Program-made: the position numbers and the translations under genes
Shown: in pieces, positions 1 to 7,102 of the stretch
Position numbering within the stretch: position 1 is the first letter of the stretch
How the letters are laid out: every line of letters starts with the position of its first letter
Assembly: GCA_903877095.1 (NCBI GenBank)
Contig: CAIRCP010000004.1
Location: forward strand, 1 to 41,428
DNA from: an uncultured Actinomycetes bacterium
GTDB taxonomy: Bacteria; Actinomycetota; Actinomycetes; Mycobacteriales; Mycobacteriaceae
DNA length: 41,428 bases
Reading direction: 5' to 3'
Notes under the pieces: model-generated
The model's input: the letters and a program-made list of their open reading frames with translations, nothing else
Told to the model about the DNA's origin: nothing
The model's database searches: none

Positions 1-1
1 G

Positions 2-778
2 GTCGTCGAGAAGATCGTCGAGAAGCCCAACATCATCGAGAAGGTCATCGAGAAGCCCGTCGACCGCGTCGTCGAGAAGGTCATCGAGAAGCCCAACATC
101 ATCGAGAAGGTCATCGAGAAGCCCGTCGATCGCATCGTCGAGAAGATCGTCGAGCGGCCGAACATCATCGAGAAGGTCATCGACAGGCAGGTCGACCGGG
201 TGGTCGAGAAGGTTGTCGAGCGGCCGAAGATCATCGAGAAGGTCATCGACCGCCCGGTGGAGAAGGTTCTCGAGAAGTTGGTCACCAACCCGGTGCTGGT
301 CGAGAGGGTCATCGAGCGGGATGTCGAGTTCATCCAGGAAGTGATCGTCGAGCGCCCGGTCGAGACCCGCATCGAGAAGATCGTCGAGAAGCCGGTCTAC
401 ATCGAGGTCGAGAGGATCGTCGAGAAGCCGGTCGAGCGGATCGTCGAGGTTGTCGTCGAGAAGCCGGTGATCGTGCAGAAGTTCGTCGAGCGAGAGGTCC
501 AGCGCGTCGTCGAGCATGGCGACGAGGAGATCCACGTCACCCGCCATCACCTGAGCAAGGCCGGCGAGGTCGAGGCGCAGTTCGTCGAGCGGGGCACCCG
601 CGAGGTGGAGTGGGTCGAGCGTGCTACCGGTGAGCATCCAGATGACGACATCGTTGGCGACGAGTCCACGGTGTTCCGCGCCCGCGAGTCCTACATCGTC
701 GATCCCAGTGAGCCCTACATCGCGGATCCCAAGGATCCGCGCTACCGGAAGGATGATCCCAGGCACCGCAGGTCCTGA
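2..778 (+). CDS. Val/Glu/Lys/Pro repeat protein (5' end outside window)
   Basis: The reading frame is open from the first bases of the window to the TGA at 776-778, so at least 258 C-terminal residues are present and the start lies upstream. The visible N-terminal half is built from 22-residue units with an alternating 10/12-residue spacing of Lys-Pro or Arg-Pro pairs (NIIEKVIEKP then VDRVVEKVIEKP). After about residue 80 the units become irregular but keep the IVEKPV theme. The last 80 residues are non-repetitive, acidic then basic, ending in several DP pairs and an Arg-rich tail. No membrane segment or catalytic motif is visible. Regular prolines argue against a long coiled coil and favour an extended charged rod, as in envelope-spanning Lys-Pro/Glu-Pro proteins (inference). 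The next gene ends in a related VERVERKVEHVVEKVEH stretch, so the two products may act together. Function unknown. Confidence 0.8.
   Translation, partial: VVEKIVEKPNIIEKVIEKPVDRVVEKVIEKPNIIEKVIEKPVDRIVEKIVERPNIIEKVIDRQVDRVVEKVVERPKIIEKVIDRPVEKVLEKLVTNPVLVERVIERDVEFIQEVIVERPVETRIEKIVEKPVYIEVERIVEKPVERIVEVVVEKPVIVQKFVEREVQRVVEHGDEEIHVTRHHLSKAGEVEAQFVERGTREVEWVERATGEHPDDDIVGDESTVFRARESYIVDPSEPYIADPKDPRYRKDDPRHRRS
29..250 (+). repeat. 66-bp in-frame tandem repeat (22 aa unit)
   Basis: The same codon string begins at 29, 95, 161 and 227, a constant 66-bp period. Copies 1 and 2 are nearly identical and copies 3 and 4 are more diverged. The array continues leftwards out of the window, so the copy number is unknown. 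It encodes the N-terminal part of the repeat protein that ends at 778. Confidence 0.85.
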
Positions 779-796
779 GCCTGTCGCCGCAGGAGC

Positions 797-839
797 ATGA
801 CGCCGGGGCGGTCGAAACCCCCTCCCGCCCCGGCGTCAT
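797..839 (+). terminator. Strong GC-rich hairpin, probable terminator
   Basis: A perfect 15-bp inverted repeat (797-811 with 825-839, 13-nt loop) starts 18 bases after the stop codon of the repeat-protein gene. Only a weak T/C-rich tail follows, which is common for mycobacterial terminators. It probably separates this transcript from the LGFP gene starting at 924. Confidence 0.7.
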
Positions 840-923
840 TCCTCACTTAGGCTCTGCAGGTCCAGTCCTCACTAAAAGCAAGCAGTTCCAAACCCATTTC
901 GGAAATACCAAAAGGAGTTAGTT

Positions 924-2246
924 GTGACACCAACCGTGACGCCGCGTCATCTGCGTGGCGCCTCGCTCGCCATCGGCGGGTTGTTCGTGGTGGCCAGCAC
1001 CATGCTGGTCGGAACCCCGACCGCCGGTGCAGCCCCCTCGACGGAGGCTGTGAAAGCGATCGATGACCACTACCCGCAGGTCGCCAGCGTGCTGGGCCAA
1101 GCCAGCGGCGAGGCCACTGATATCGCAGGTGGGGCCGAGAAGGACTACACCGAAGGGGCCATCTTCTACTCCGAGAAGACCGGCGCCAAGGCAATGTACG
1201 GCGAGATCTTTAAGAAGTACCAGGCGATCGGCGGCCCGGCCGAGCTGGGTTTCCCGACGAACGACGAGAGCGGCACCGGCGACGGGGCGGGACGTTTCAA
1301 CGAGTTCGCCGGCAAGGACGGCGAGACCAATGCCATCTTCTGGGGCCCCAACACGGGCGCCTGGGTCCTGCGCGGCAAGGTCTACGACGCTTGGAAGGCG
1401 TCCGGTGGCATCACGGGTCCGTTCGGCTACCCCAAGGATGACACCACGTCCATGGGTGACACGTGGACGAGCAACTTCGTCGGTCCGGACGGAACTCAGA
1501 TCTCGTGGTCGAAGGCCGCCGGTCTGGTGACGCTCCCGGCGGCGCTGGCCGGAAAGATCAATCTGCCGTCGGTGAGCGGCGCAGCTTCGGCGGCGTCCAG
1601 CGTGGCGACGTCGGTCTCCAAGAGCGTGACCGCTGGGACGACGGTGGAGAAGAAGGGTGGCTTCAAGTGGTGGTGGCTGCTTCCGCTGCTGCTGCTGGCC
1701 CTGATCCCCTTCCTGCTCAAGCTGTTCCGTAAGCCCGAGCCGGAGCCGGTCCGCGTCGCTACGCGGGCGCCCGAGGTCAAGAAGGTGGTGACTACTCCGC
1801 CGCCGCCGGTCAAGAAGGTGGTTGCTCCGCCGCCGCCGCCGCGTCCGGCCCCCAAGCCGCCGGTCCCGCCGGCTCCGAAGCCGGTCGTCAAGACCCCGCC
1901 GCCGCCGGCCCCCAAGCCGGTTACTCCCCCGCCGCCGCCCCCGCGGCCGGTTGTGCCCGAGGCCCCGAAGCTGGTCGAGCGGGTCGAGCGCAAGGTGGAG
2001 CACGTGGTGGAGAAGGTCGAGCACAAGGCCGACCACGCGGCGGAGAAGATCGAGCGGTTCGTCGAGGCCCCCAAGGCCACGATCCGCGAGGCCCACATCG
2101 AACACGAGACCTCGCCGGTCATCCGGTACGAGACGCACACTCCGGCGGAGACCACCATCCAGGTCACCTACGAGAACAACGCGGTCGACGGCAAGGAAAG
2201 CCGTGCCGACAAGAGCGACCTCACCCCGGATCGCCTGCAGGAGTGA
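924..2246 (+). CDS. LGFP-repeat membrane/cell-envelope protein
   Basis: 440 residues. The GTG start at 924 has AAGGAG at 912-917, six bases upstream. A signal peptide with hydrophobic core and AGA-A cleavage region ends near residue 37. Residues ~75-200 hold two LGFP-type repeats (GGPAELGFP, LGFP at 108-111; a variant GPFGYP near 167-170), a module known from actinobacterial proteins bound to the cell wall. A membrane span (WWWLLPLLLLALIPFLL) lies at ~249-268, followed by basic residues. The tail is a long proline-rich segment (~275-350), a charged VERVERKVEHVVEKVEH stretch (~353-385) and an acidic end. If the signal is cleaved, the LGFP part is outside and the proline-rich tail cytoplasmic (inference). 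It sits between the Val/Glu/Lys/Pro repeat gene and a glycine-zipper gene. A structural envelope role is likely; the exact function is unknown. Confidence 0.85.
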   Translation: MTPTVTPRHLRGASLAIGGLFVVASTMLVGTPTAGAAPSTEAVKAIDDHYPQVASVLGQASGEATDIAGGAEKDYTEGAIFYSEKTGAKAMYGEIFKKYQAIGGPAELGFPTNDESGTGDGAGRFNEFAGKDGETNAIFWGPNTGAWVLRGKVYDAWKASGGITGPFGYPKDDTTSMGDTWTSNFVGPDGTQISWSKAAGLVTLPAALAGKINLPSVSGAASAASSVATSVSKSVTAGTTVEKKGGFKWWWLLPLLLLALIPFLLKLFRKPEPEPVRVATRAPEVKKVVTTPPPPVKKVVAPPPPPRPAPKPPVPPAPKPVVKTPPPPAPKPVTPPPPPPRPVVPEAPKLVERVERKVEHVVEKVEHKADHAAEKIERFVEAPKATIREAHIEHETSPVIRYETHTPAETTIQVTYENNAVDGKESRADKSDLTPDRLQE

Positions 2247-2319
2247 GCGGCCTTCCCGGCTGACCAAAACACCATCCGGCTGCTCATCCCGAGTGGTCGC
2301 CATCAAGGAGAAGAATTAA

Positions 2320-2586
2320 ATGGAATGGATACTCGGCGCACTGGGCGGTGCCCTCGGCGGTAACGCGGCCGGCGCGGCGAAGAACAGCCTGGGAGTCGGC
2401 GGCAATAGCCTGACCGGCGCCCTGGGCGGTCTTCTCGGCGGAGGTCTGGCCGGCAACCTGCTCGGCGCCGCCACCGGCGGCGGTACGGACATCGCTCATA
2501 TCGCCGGGCAGCTCGGCGGCGGCGGCATCGTCGGCGCGATCCTCACCGCCGTCGTCGGTGCGGTGATGAAGGGCCGCAAGGCCTAG
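2320..2586 (+). CDS. Small glycine-rich (glycine-zipper) protein
   Basis: 88 residues. ATG at 2320 has AAGGAGAAG about 8 bases upstream, so expression is well supported despite the small size. The sequence is dominated by Gly/Ala/Leu with repeated GxxxG spacing (GALGGALGG, LGGLLGGGLAGNLLG) and a final hydrophobic stretch (GIVGAILTAVVGAVM) ending in a basic KGRKA. Such zippers form tightly packed membrane helices in other small proteins; no specific family is recognised. It follows the LGFP gene by 73 bases on the same strand and is closed by a perfect hairpin terminator at 2613, so it is probably the last gene of that transcript. A membrane or envelope partner of the LGFP protein is a reasonable inference only. 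Confidence 0.75.
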   Translation: MEWILGALGGALGGNAAGAAKNSLGVGGNSLTGALGGLLGGGLAGNLLGAATGGGTDIAHIAGQLGGGGIVGAILTAVVGAVMKGRKA

Positions 2587-2612
2587 TCGCCAGTCGGCAC
2601 AGCAACAAACAC

Positions 2613-2640
2613 CCGGCCCGGACGTCTTCGTCCGGGCCGG
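2613..2640 (+). terminator. Intrinsic terminator after glycine-zipper gene
   Basis: A perfect 11-bp stem (2613-2623 with 2630-2640) with a 6-base loop is followed directly by TTGTCTTTGTGT. It lies 27 bases after the stop codon and closes the LGFP/glycine-zipper transcript before the topoisomerase genes. Confidence 0.8.
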
Positions 2641-2788
2641 TTGTCTTTGTGTGCTCCCCGATGGGCTGGCGATGGCGACGACCCTGACTGCCGAGACACG
2701 CCCCTGAGGACATGCGCCAGGATCGCACACCCGTTCGATAAACTCCGGTGATGGACACGCCCGTTCACCGTCGCCAGGGACCACCCGC

Positions 2789-4825
2789 GTGAGCTACACC
2801 GCCGCCGACATCACCGAGCTCGATGACGTGCAGCACACCCGCCTGCGCCCGGCGGTGAACCTGGGTCAGGACGTGTGGCTCACCGCGTTGCGCGAGCTGG
2901 TCGACAACGCCGTCGAGGAACTCGCCGACCCGGGTCACGGCGGGTCGACGGTGACGATCACGCTGCATCCCGACTCCTCGGTGACGGTGAGCGACGACGG
3001 GCGCGGGCTGCCGGTCGACTCTGATCCCGTCACCGGCAAGAACGGCATCGTCAAGACGCTGGGCACCGCCCGTGCCGGCGGGAAGTTCTCGGCACACACC
3101 GACGCCGCCACCACCGGAGCCGGACTCAACGGAATCGGCGCGGCCGCAGCGGTATTCATCTCCGCCCGCACCGACGTCACGGTGCTTCGCGGCGGCAAGA
3201 CCTACACCCAGAGCTTCGGCAAGGGCTACCCGGGTACCTTCAGCGGCACCGACTTCGACGCAGGCGCCGAGTTCGTCCGCAATGACACCCAGAAGCTGCG
3301 CGGGGTGGGCAACCGCAAGCCCGACGCCCACGGCACCTCGGTGCGCATCCTGTTCGACCCGCTGGTGGCCCCGGACTGCTCGATCGACATCGCCGAGGTG
3401 CTGCTGCGTGGCCACGCCGCGGCGCGGATGTGCCCCGGGGTGCATCTGCGGGTGGTCGACGAGGGCTGGCCGCTGGGCGAGATCCCGCCGATGCTCGTCG
3501 AGCCTTTCGACGGCCCGTGGGGGACCGACGCGGTGCTGGAGTTGATGTGCGCGGCGACCGGTGGCCCCACACCGGAACTGACCCTGCTGGTCGAGGGCTC
3601 CGGTTCCCATAACACCGGCCGGGGACCCACCCCGATGCGCTGGTCGGTGGCGGCCGGACCCGCCGAACCGGCGACGGTGGCCGCGTTCTGCAACACCGTG
3701 CGCACCGCCAACGGCGGTTCGCATCTGTCCGCGGCGGTGCGCGGAGTGAGCGAGGCGCTGGCCGAAAAGGCCGGCCGGATGCGCGATCTGGGCCTGGCCA
3801 AAGGGGAGGACGGGCCGGAGGCGCAGGACTTCGCGGCGGTCACCGCGCTGGCCGTCGACACCCGCGCCCCGGATGTGTCGTGGGACTCCCAGGCCAAGAC
3901 CTCGGTGTCGTCGCGGTCGCTGAACCTGGCGATGACCCCCGAGGTGGCCCGGGCGGTCACCGTGTGGGCGGCCAACCCCGCCAACTCCGCGGCGCTGGGC
4001 ACCTGGGTGAAGCTGGCCCTGGAGTCGGCGCGGGCCCGGCGCAGCGCCGAAGGCGCCAAGGAACGCTCCCGGGCCGCCTCCAAGGCGAAGGGACTGGGCA
4101 CCAACCTATCCCTGCCGCCCAAGCTGCTACCGAGCCGGGAGAGCGGGCGCGGCAGTGGCGCGGAGTTGTTCATCTGTGAGGGCGACTCCGCGCTGGGCAC
4201 GGTCAAAGCTGCCCGCGACGCCACCTTTCAGGCGGCTTTTCCGTTGAAAGGCAAGCCGCCCAACACTTTTGGCTGGACGGCGGCCAAGGCCCGCAGCAAG
4301 GAAGAGTTCGACGCGATCGAACGCATTCTGGGCTGCGGGGTGCGCGATCACTGCGACCCGGAGAAGTCACGCTACGACCGGATCCTGTTCGCCTCCGACG
4401 CCGACCCCGACGGCGCCAACATCAACTCCAGCCTGATCTCGATGTTCCTCGACTTCTATCGGCCCCTGATCGCCGCCGGCATGGTGTACGTGGCGCTGCC
4501 GCCGTTGTTCGTGGTCTACGACGCCGAGACCCGGATCTACTGCCAGGACGAGTCCGAGCGCGACGAGGCGGTGGCCCGGTTGCGCGCCACGTCCCGGCGC
4601 AAGGTCGAGGTGCAGCGCAACAAGGGGCTCGGTGAGATGAACGCCGACGACTTCTGGAACACCGTGCTCGACCCCGCCCAGCGCACCGTCTACCGCATCG
4701 GACCCGACGACAAGGCCGAGAACCTGCACCACACCCTGTTCGGCGGACCGCCGGAGGGCCGTCGCGACTGGATGGCCGCCGCCGCCGCGCGCATCGACAT
4801 GTCGACGATTGATCTGAGTGCGTGA
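2789..4825 (+). CDS. Type II topoisomerase subunit B (GyrB/ParE-like, TopoM type)
   Basis: 678 residues, the ATPase and TOPRIM subunit of a second gyrase-like enzyme. The GHKL ATPase shows the N-box LRELVDNAVEE (~34-44), DDGRGLP near 70 and a G2-type GAGLNGIGA near 112. A SQAKTSV segment (~residue 370) corresponds to the gyrase QTK loop. TOPRIM has ICEGDSA (Glu464) and DADPDG (Asp537, Asp539), so both metal-binding elements are present. The PLRGK motif reads PLKGK. Sequence details differ widely from housekeeping GyrB. M. smegmatis is known to carry such an extra, atypical type II enzyme (TopoM) besides gyrase, and this pair fits it by arrangement. GTG start at 2789 has only a weak upstream GGGA. 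The A subunit follows by 69 or 135 bases depending on its start. Confidence 0.88.
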   Translation: MSYTAADITELDDVQHTRLRPAVNLGQDVWLTALRELVDNAVEELADPGHGGSTVTITLHPDSSVTVSDDGRGLPVDSDPVTGKNGIVKTLGTARAGGKFSAHTDAATTGAGLNGIGAAAAVFISARTDVTVLRGGKTYTQSFGKGYPGTFSGTDFDAGAEFVRNDTQKLRGVGNRKPDAHGTSVRILFDPLVAPDCSIDIAEVLLRGHAAARMCPGVHLRVVDEGWPLGEIPPMLVEPFDGPWGTDAVLELMCAATGGPTPELTLLVEGSGSHNTGRGPTPMRWSVAAGPAEPATVAAFCNTVRTANGGSHLSAAVRGVSEALAEKAGRMRDLGLAKGEDGPEAQDFAAVTALAVDTRAPDVSWDSQAKTSVSSRSLNLAMTPEVARAVTVWAANPANSAALGTWVKLALESARARRSAEGAKERSRAASKAKGLGTNLSLPPKLLPSRESGRGSGAELFICEGDSALGTVKAARDATFQAAFPLKGKPPNTFGWTAAKARSKEEFDAIERILGCGVRDHCDPEKSRYDRILFASDADPDGANINSSLISMFLDFYRPLIAAGMVYVALPPLFVVYDAETRIYCQDESERDEAVARLRATSRRKVEVQRNKGLGEMNADDFWNTVLDPAQRTVYRIGPDDKAENLHHTLFGGPPEGRRDWMAAAAARIDMSTIDLSA

Positions 4826-4960
4826 CGAAGTGACGTTCGGTGGTCGACCCTCACTCGCTCAAGTTAAGCCCGAACTCCAAACCACAAAGCCGAGATGGCT
4901 GTGGAGTTCCGGAGAAACAGTGTGGACAACGGTGGTTTCAGGAAGGGTCCAGGTCGCCGC

Positions 4961-7096
4961 ATGAGCGCAAAAACAACTATCGAGCAGAATCCCGACCTCG
5001 AGGTCGACGTCAGTGCCGATGAATACTGGTTTAAGTACCAGTTCCAGTACATGGCCTATTCGGTCAGCGATCGAGCGATCCCGTCGGCCTACGACGGTCT
5101 CAAGCCCGGGCAGCGGCGCCTGCTGTACCAGATGTACTCGTCAAATCTGTTGCCCGGCAACAAGCCCCAGAAAAGCTCCAAGGTCTGCTCAGCCGTGACG
5201 GGCAACCTTCACCCGCACGGCGGGGCCGCCATGTACGGGGCCGCGGCGCTGCTGGCCGCGGACTTCCAGCGGGTCAAGATCATCGACGGCCAGGGGGCGT
5301 TCCCCCGCATCCAGGGCGACATCCCCGCCGCGGACCGCTACACCGAGATGCGGCTGTCGCCGGCCGGGGCCGCGCTGACCGCGGAGCTGGCCGACAACGC
5401 GGTGCCGATGATCGAGACCTTCGACGGGGAGTGGATCGAGCCGGTCGTGCTGCCGGCCCGCTTCCCGGTGCTGCTCGTCAACGGCGCCGTCGGGATCGCC
5501 GAGGGCTGGGCCACCAAGGTTCCGGCCCACAACCCGCGTGAGGTGATGGCCGCCTGCCGGGCGCTGCTGGCCGACCCGGAACTGTCCGACGACGCCCTGA
5601 TGGAGCTGTTGCCCGGCCCCGACTGGGGCTGCGGCGGATCGGTGGTCGGCACCGACGGGCTGCGCGACTACGTCACCACCGGCAAGGGCTCGTTCACCGT
5701 TCGCGGCCGGCTGGAAGTGGAGGGACGCAACGTCGTCATCACCGAACTGCCGCCGGGCGTCGCCAGTTCGACTGTCCAGGAACGTATCCGCTCCCTGATC
5801 ACCGGCGGCGACCTGCCCGGGGTAGCCGACCTGGCCGACCTCACCGACCGCCGCAACGGGCTGCGCATCGTGGTCAGCGCCAAACGCGGCCACGACCCGC
5901 ATCAGCTGGTCACCGCGCTGCTGGCACTGACCCCGCTGCAGTCGACGTTCGCCGCCAGCCTGGTGGCCCTCGACGCCGACCGGATCCCGCGGTGGTGGTC
6001 GGTACGGGAGCTGATCGCCTCGTTCCTGGCTCTGCGCGACTCGGTGGTGGTCCGCCGCAGCGAGCACCGGCTGGAAAAGGTCACCGCCCGAAGGCATCTG
6101 GTATCCGGCCTGCTGCTGGTGCACATCGACATCGACGCGGCCGTCGCGGTGATCCGTGGGTCGGACACCGTCGATGAGGCCCGCGCCGGACTGTGCGCCC
6201 GCTTCGGCATCGACGATGTGCAGGCCGACTACGTGCTGGCCCTGCAGCTGCGCCGGCTTACCCGCCTGGACGTCATCGAGTTGCGCACCGAAGCCGACAA
6301 GCTCGACGCCGAGCACGCTCAACTCACCGAGCTCCTCTCCTCCCCCGAGGCCCGCAAGGTGCTCATCGACGCCGAATTGGTGCAAACCGCGACGCTTTTC
6401 GACGGGGCGGAGTTCGACCGGCGCACCACCCTGGACTTCGACGCCGCCCCGGTCGCCGGTGCGGCCGGCGACGACGGCCCAAGGGAACGCAAGCCAAACC
6501 CGGCGTGGCGCCTCGACCACCAGGGCATCCTCTCCGACAGCCACGGCGAACTGCTGTCGGGCGGACTGGGCTGGGCCGTCTGGACCGACGGCCGGGTCAA
6601 GTTCACCACCGGCGCCGGCCTGCCGACCCGCATCCGCGACGTTCCGGTCGCCCCCGACATCACCGGACTGCTCGGTTCAGGAGTCCTGCGGGCGGGCGCG
6701 CACCTGGCGCTGGTCACCCGCCGCGGCAAGGTGTTGCGCATCGACCCCGCGGTGATCAACCCGCAGGGAGCGGCCGGCAACGGGGTCGCCGGGGTTCGCC
6801 TGGCCCCCGACGGTGACGAGGTGATCGCCGCGCTGCCGATCACCGGGGCCGACACCGAGGCGATCCTGTCGGTGTCAGCCAAAGCCTGGAAAGTGACCGC
6901 CTGCGCCGACATTCCGGTCAAGGGCCGCGGCGGCGGCGGGGTCGGCTTCCACCCCTTCATCACCGGCGAGGACATGCTGCTCTCGGCGGCGGTCTGCCCT
7001 GGCGGGTTCACCCGCAACGGCAAGAAGGTCCGGGCGGCGGTCCGGGCGAAGGCGACGGTGAAAGGCACCGCGGGCGCCGTGAATCCGGCCGACTAG
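4961..7096 (+). CDS. Type II topoisomerase subunit A (GyrA/ParC-like, TopoM type)
   Basis: 711 residues from the ATG at 4961, the DNA cleavage-religation subunit partnering the upstream B subunit. The N-terminal WFKYQFQYMAYSVSDRAIP and the region before the active site match GyrA/ParC. The catalytic tyrosine is Tyr127 in AADRYTEMRLSP. The C-terminal region (~530-700) resembles a GyrA beta-propeller but is short. The place of the GyrA box reads KGRGGGGV rather than QRRGGKG, so DNA wrapping is probably altered. An in-frame ATG at 4895 would add 22 basic residues. I prefer 4961 because the family's conserved region begins just after it, but ribosome-binding signals are weak for both. Known biology: the M. 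smegmatis counterpart is reported to introduce positive supercoils. Confidence 0.87.
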   Translation: MSAKTTIEQNPDLEVDVSADEYWFKYQFQYMAYSVSDRAIPSAYDGLKPGQRRLLYQMYSSNLLPGNKPQKSSKVCSAVTGNLHPHGGAAMYGAAALLAADFQRVKIIDGQGAFPRIQGDIPAADRYTEMRLSPAGAALTAELADNAVPMIETFDGEWIEPVVLPARFPVLLVNGAVGIAEGWATKVPAHNPREVMAACRALLADPELSDDALMELLPGPDWGCGGSVVGTDGLRDYVTTGKGSFTVRGRLEVEGRNVVITELPPGVASSTVQERIRSLITGGDLPGVADLADLTDRRNGLRIVVSAKRGHDPHQLVTALLALTPLQSTFAASLVALDADRIPRWWSVRELIASFLALRDSVVVRRSEHRLEKVTARRHLVSGLLLVHIDIDAAVAVIRGSDTVDEARAGLCARFGIDDVQADYVLALQLRRLTRLDVIELRTEADKLDAEHAQLTELLSSPEARKVLIDAELVQTATLFDGAEFDRRTTLDFDAAPVAGAAGDDGPRERKPNPAWRLDHQGILSDSHGELLSGGLGWAVWTDGRVKFTTGAGLPTRIRDVPVAPDITGLLGSGVLRAGAHLALVTRRGKVLRIDPAVINPQGAAGNGVAGVRLAPDGDEVIAALPITGADTEAILSVSAKAWKVTACADIPVKGRGGGGVGFHPFITGEDMLLSAAVCPGGFTRNGKKVRAAVRAKATVKGTAGAVNPAD

Positions 7097-7102
7097 AAGC
7101 TG

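Noticed and set aside
2..250. CRISPR-like array
   Set aside because: The 66-bp units are continuous in-frame coding repeats without spacers.
918..2306. Minus-strand frame opposite the LGFP gene
   Set aside because: Arg/Leu/Asp-rich low-complexity product, antisense to a gene with signal peptide, ribosome site and domain repeats.
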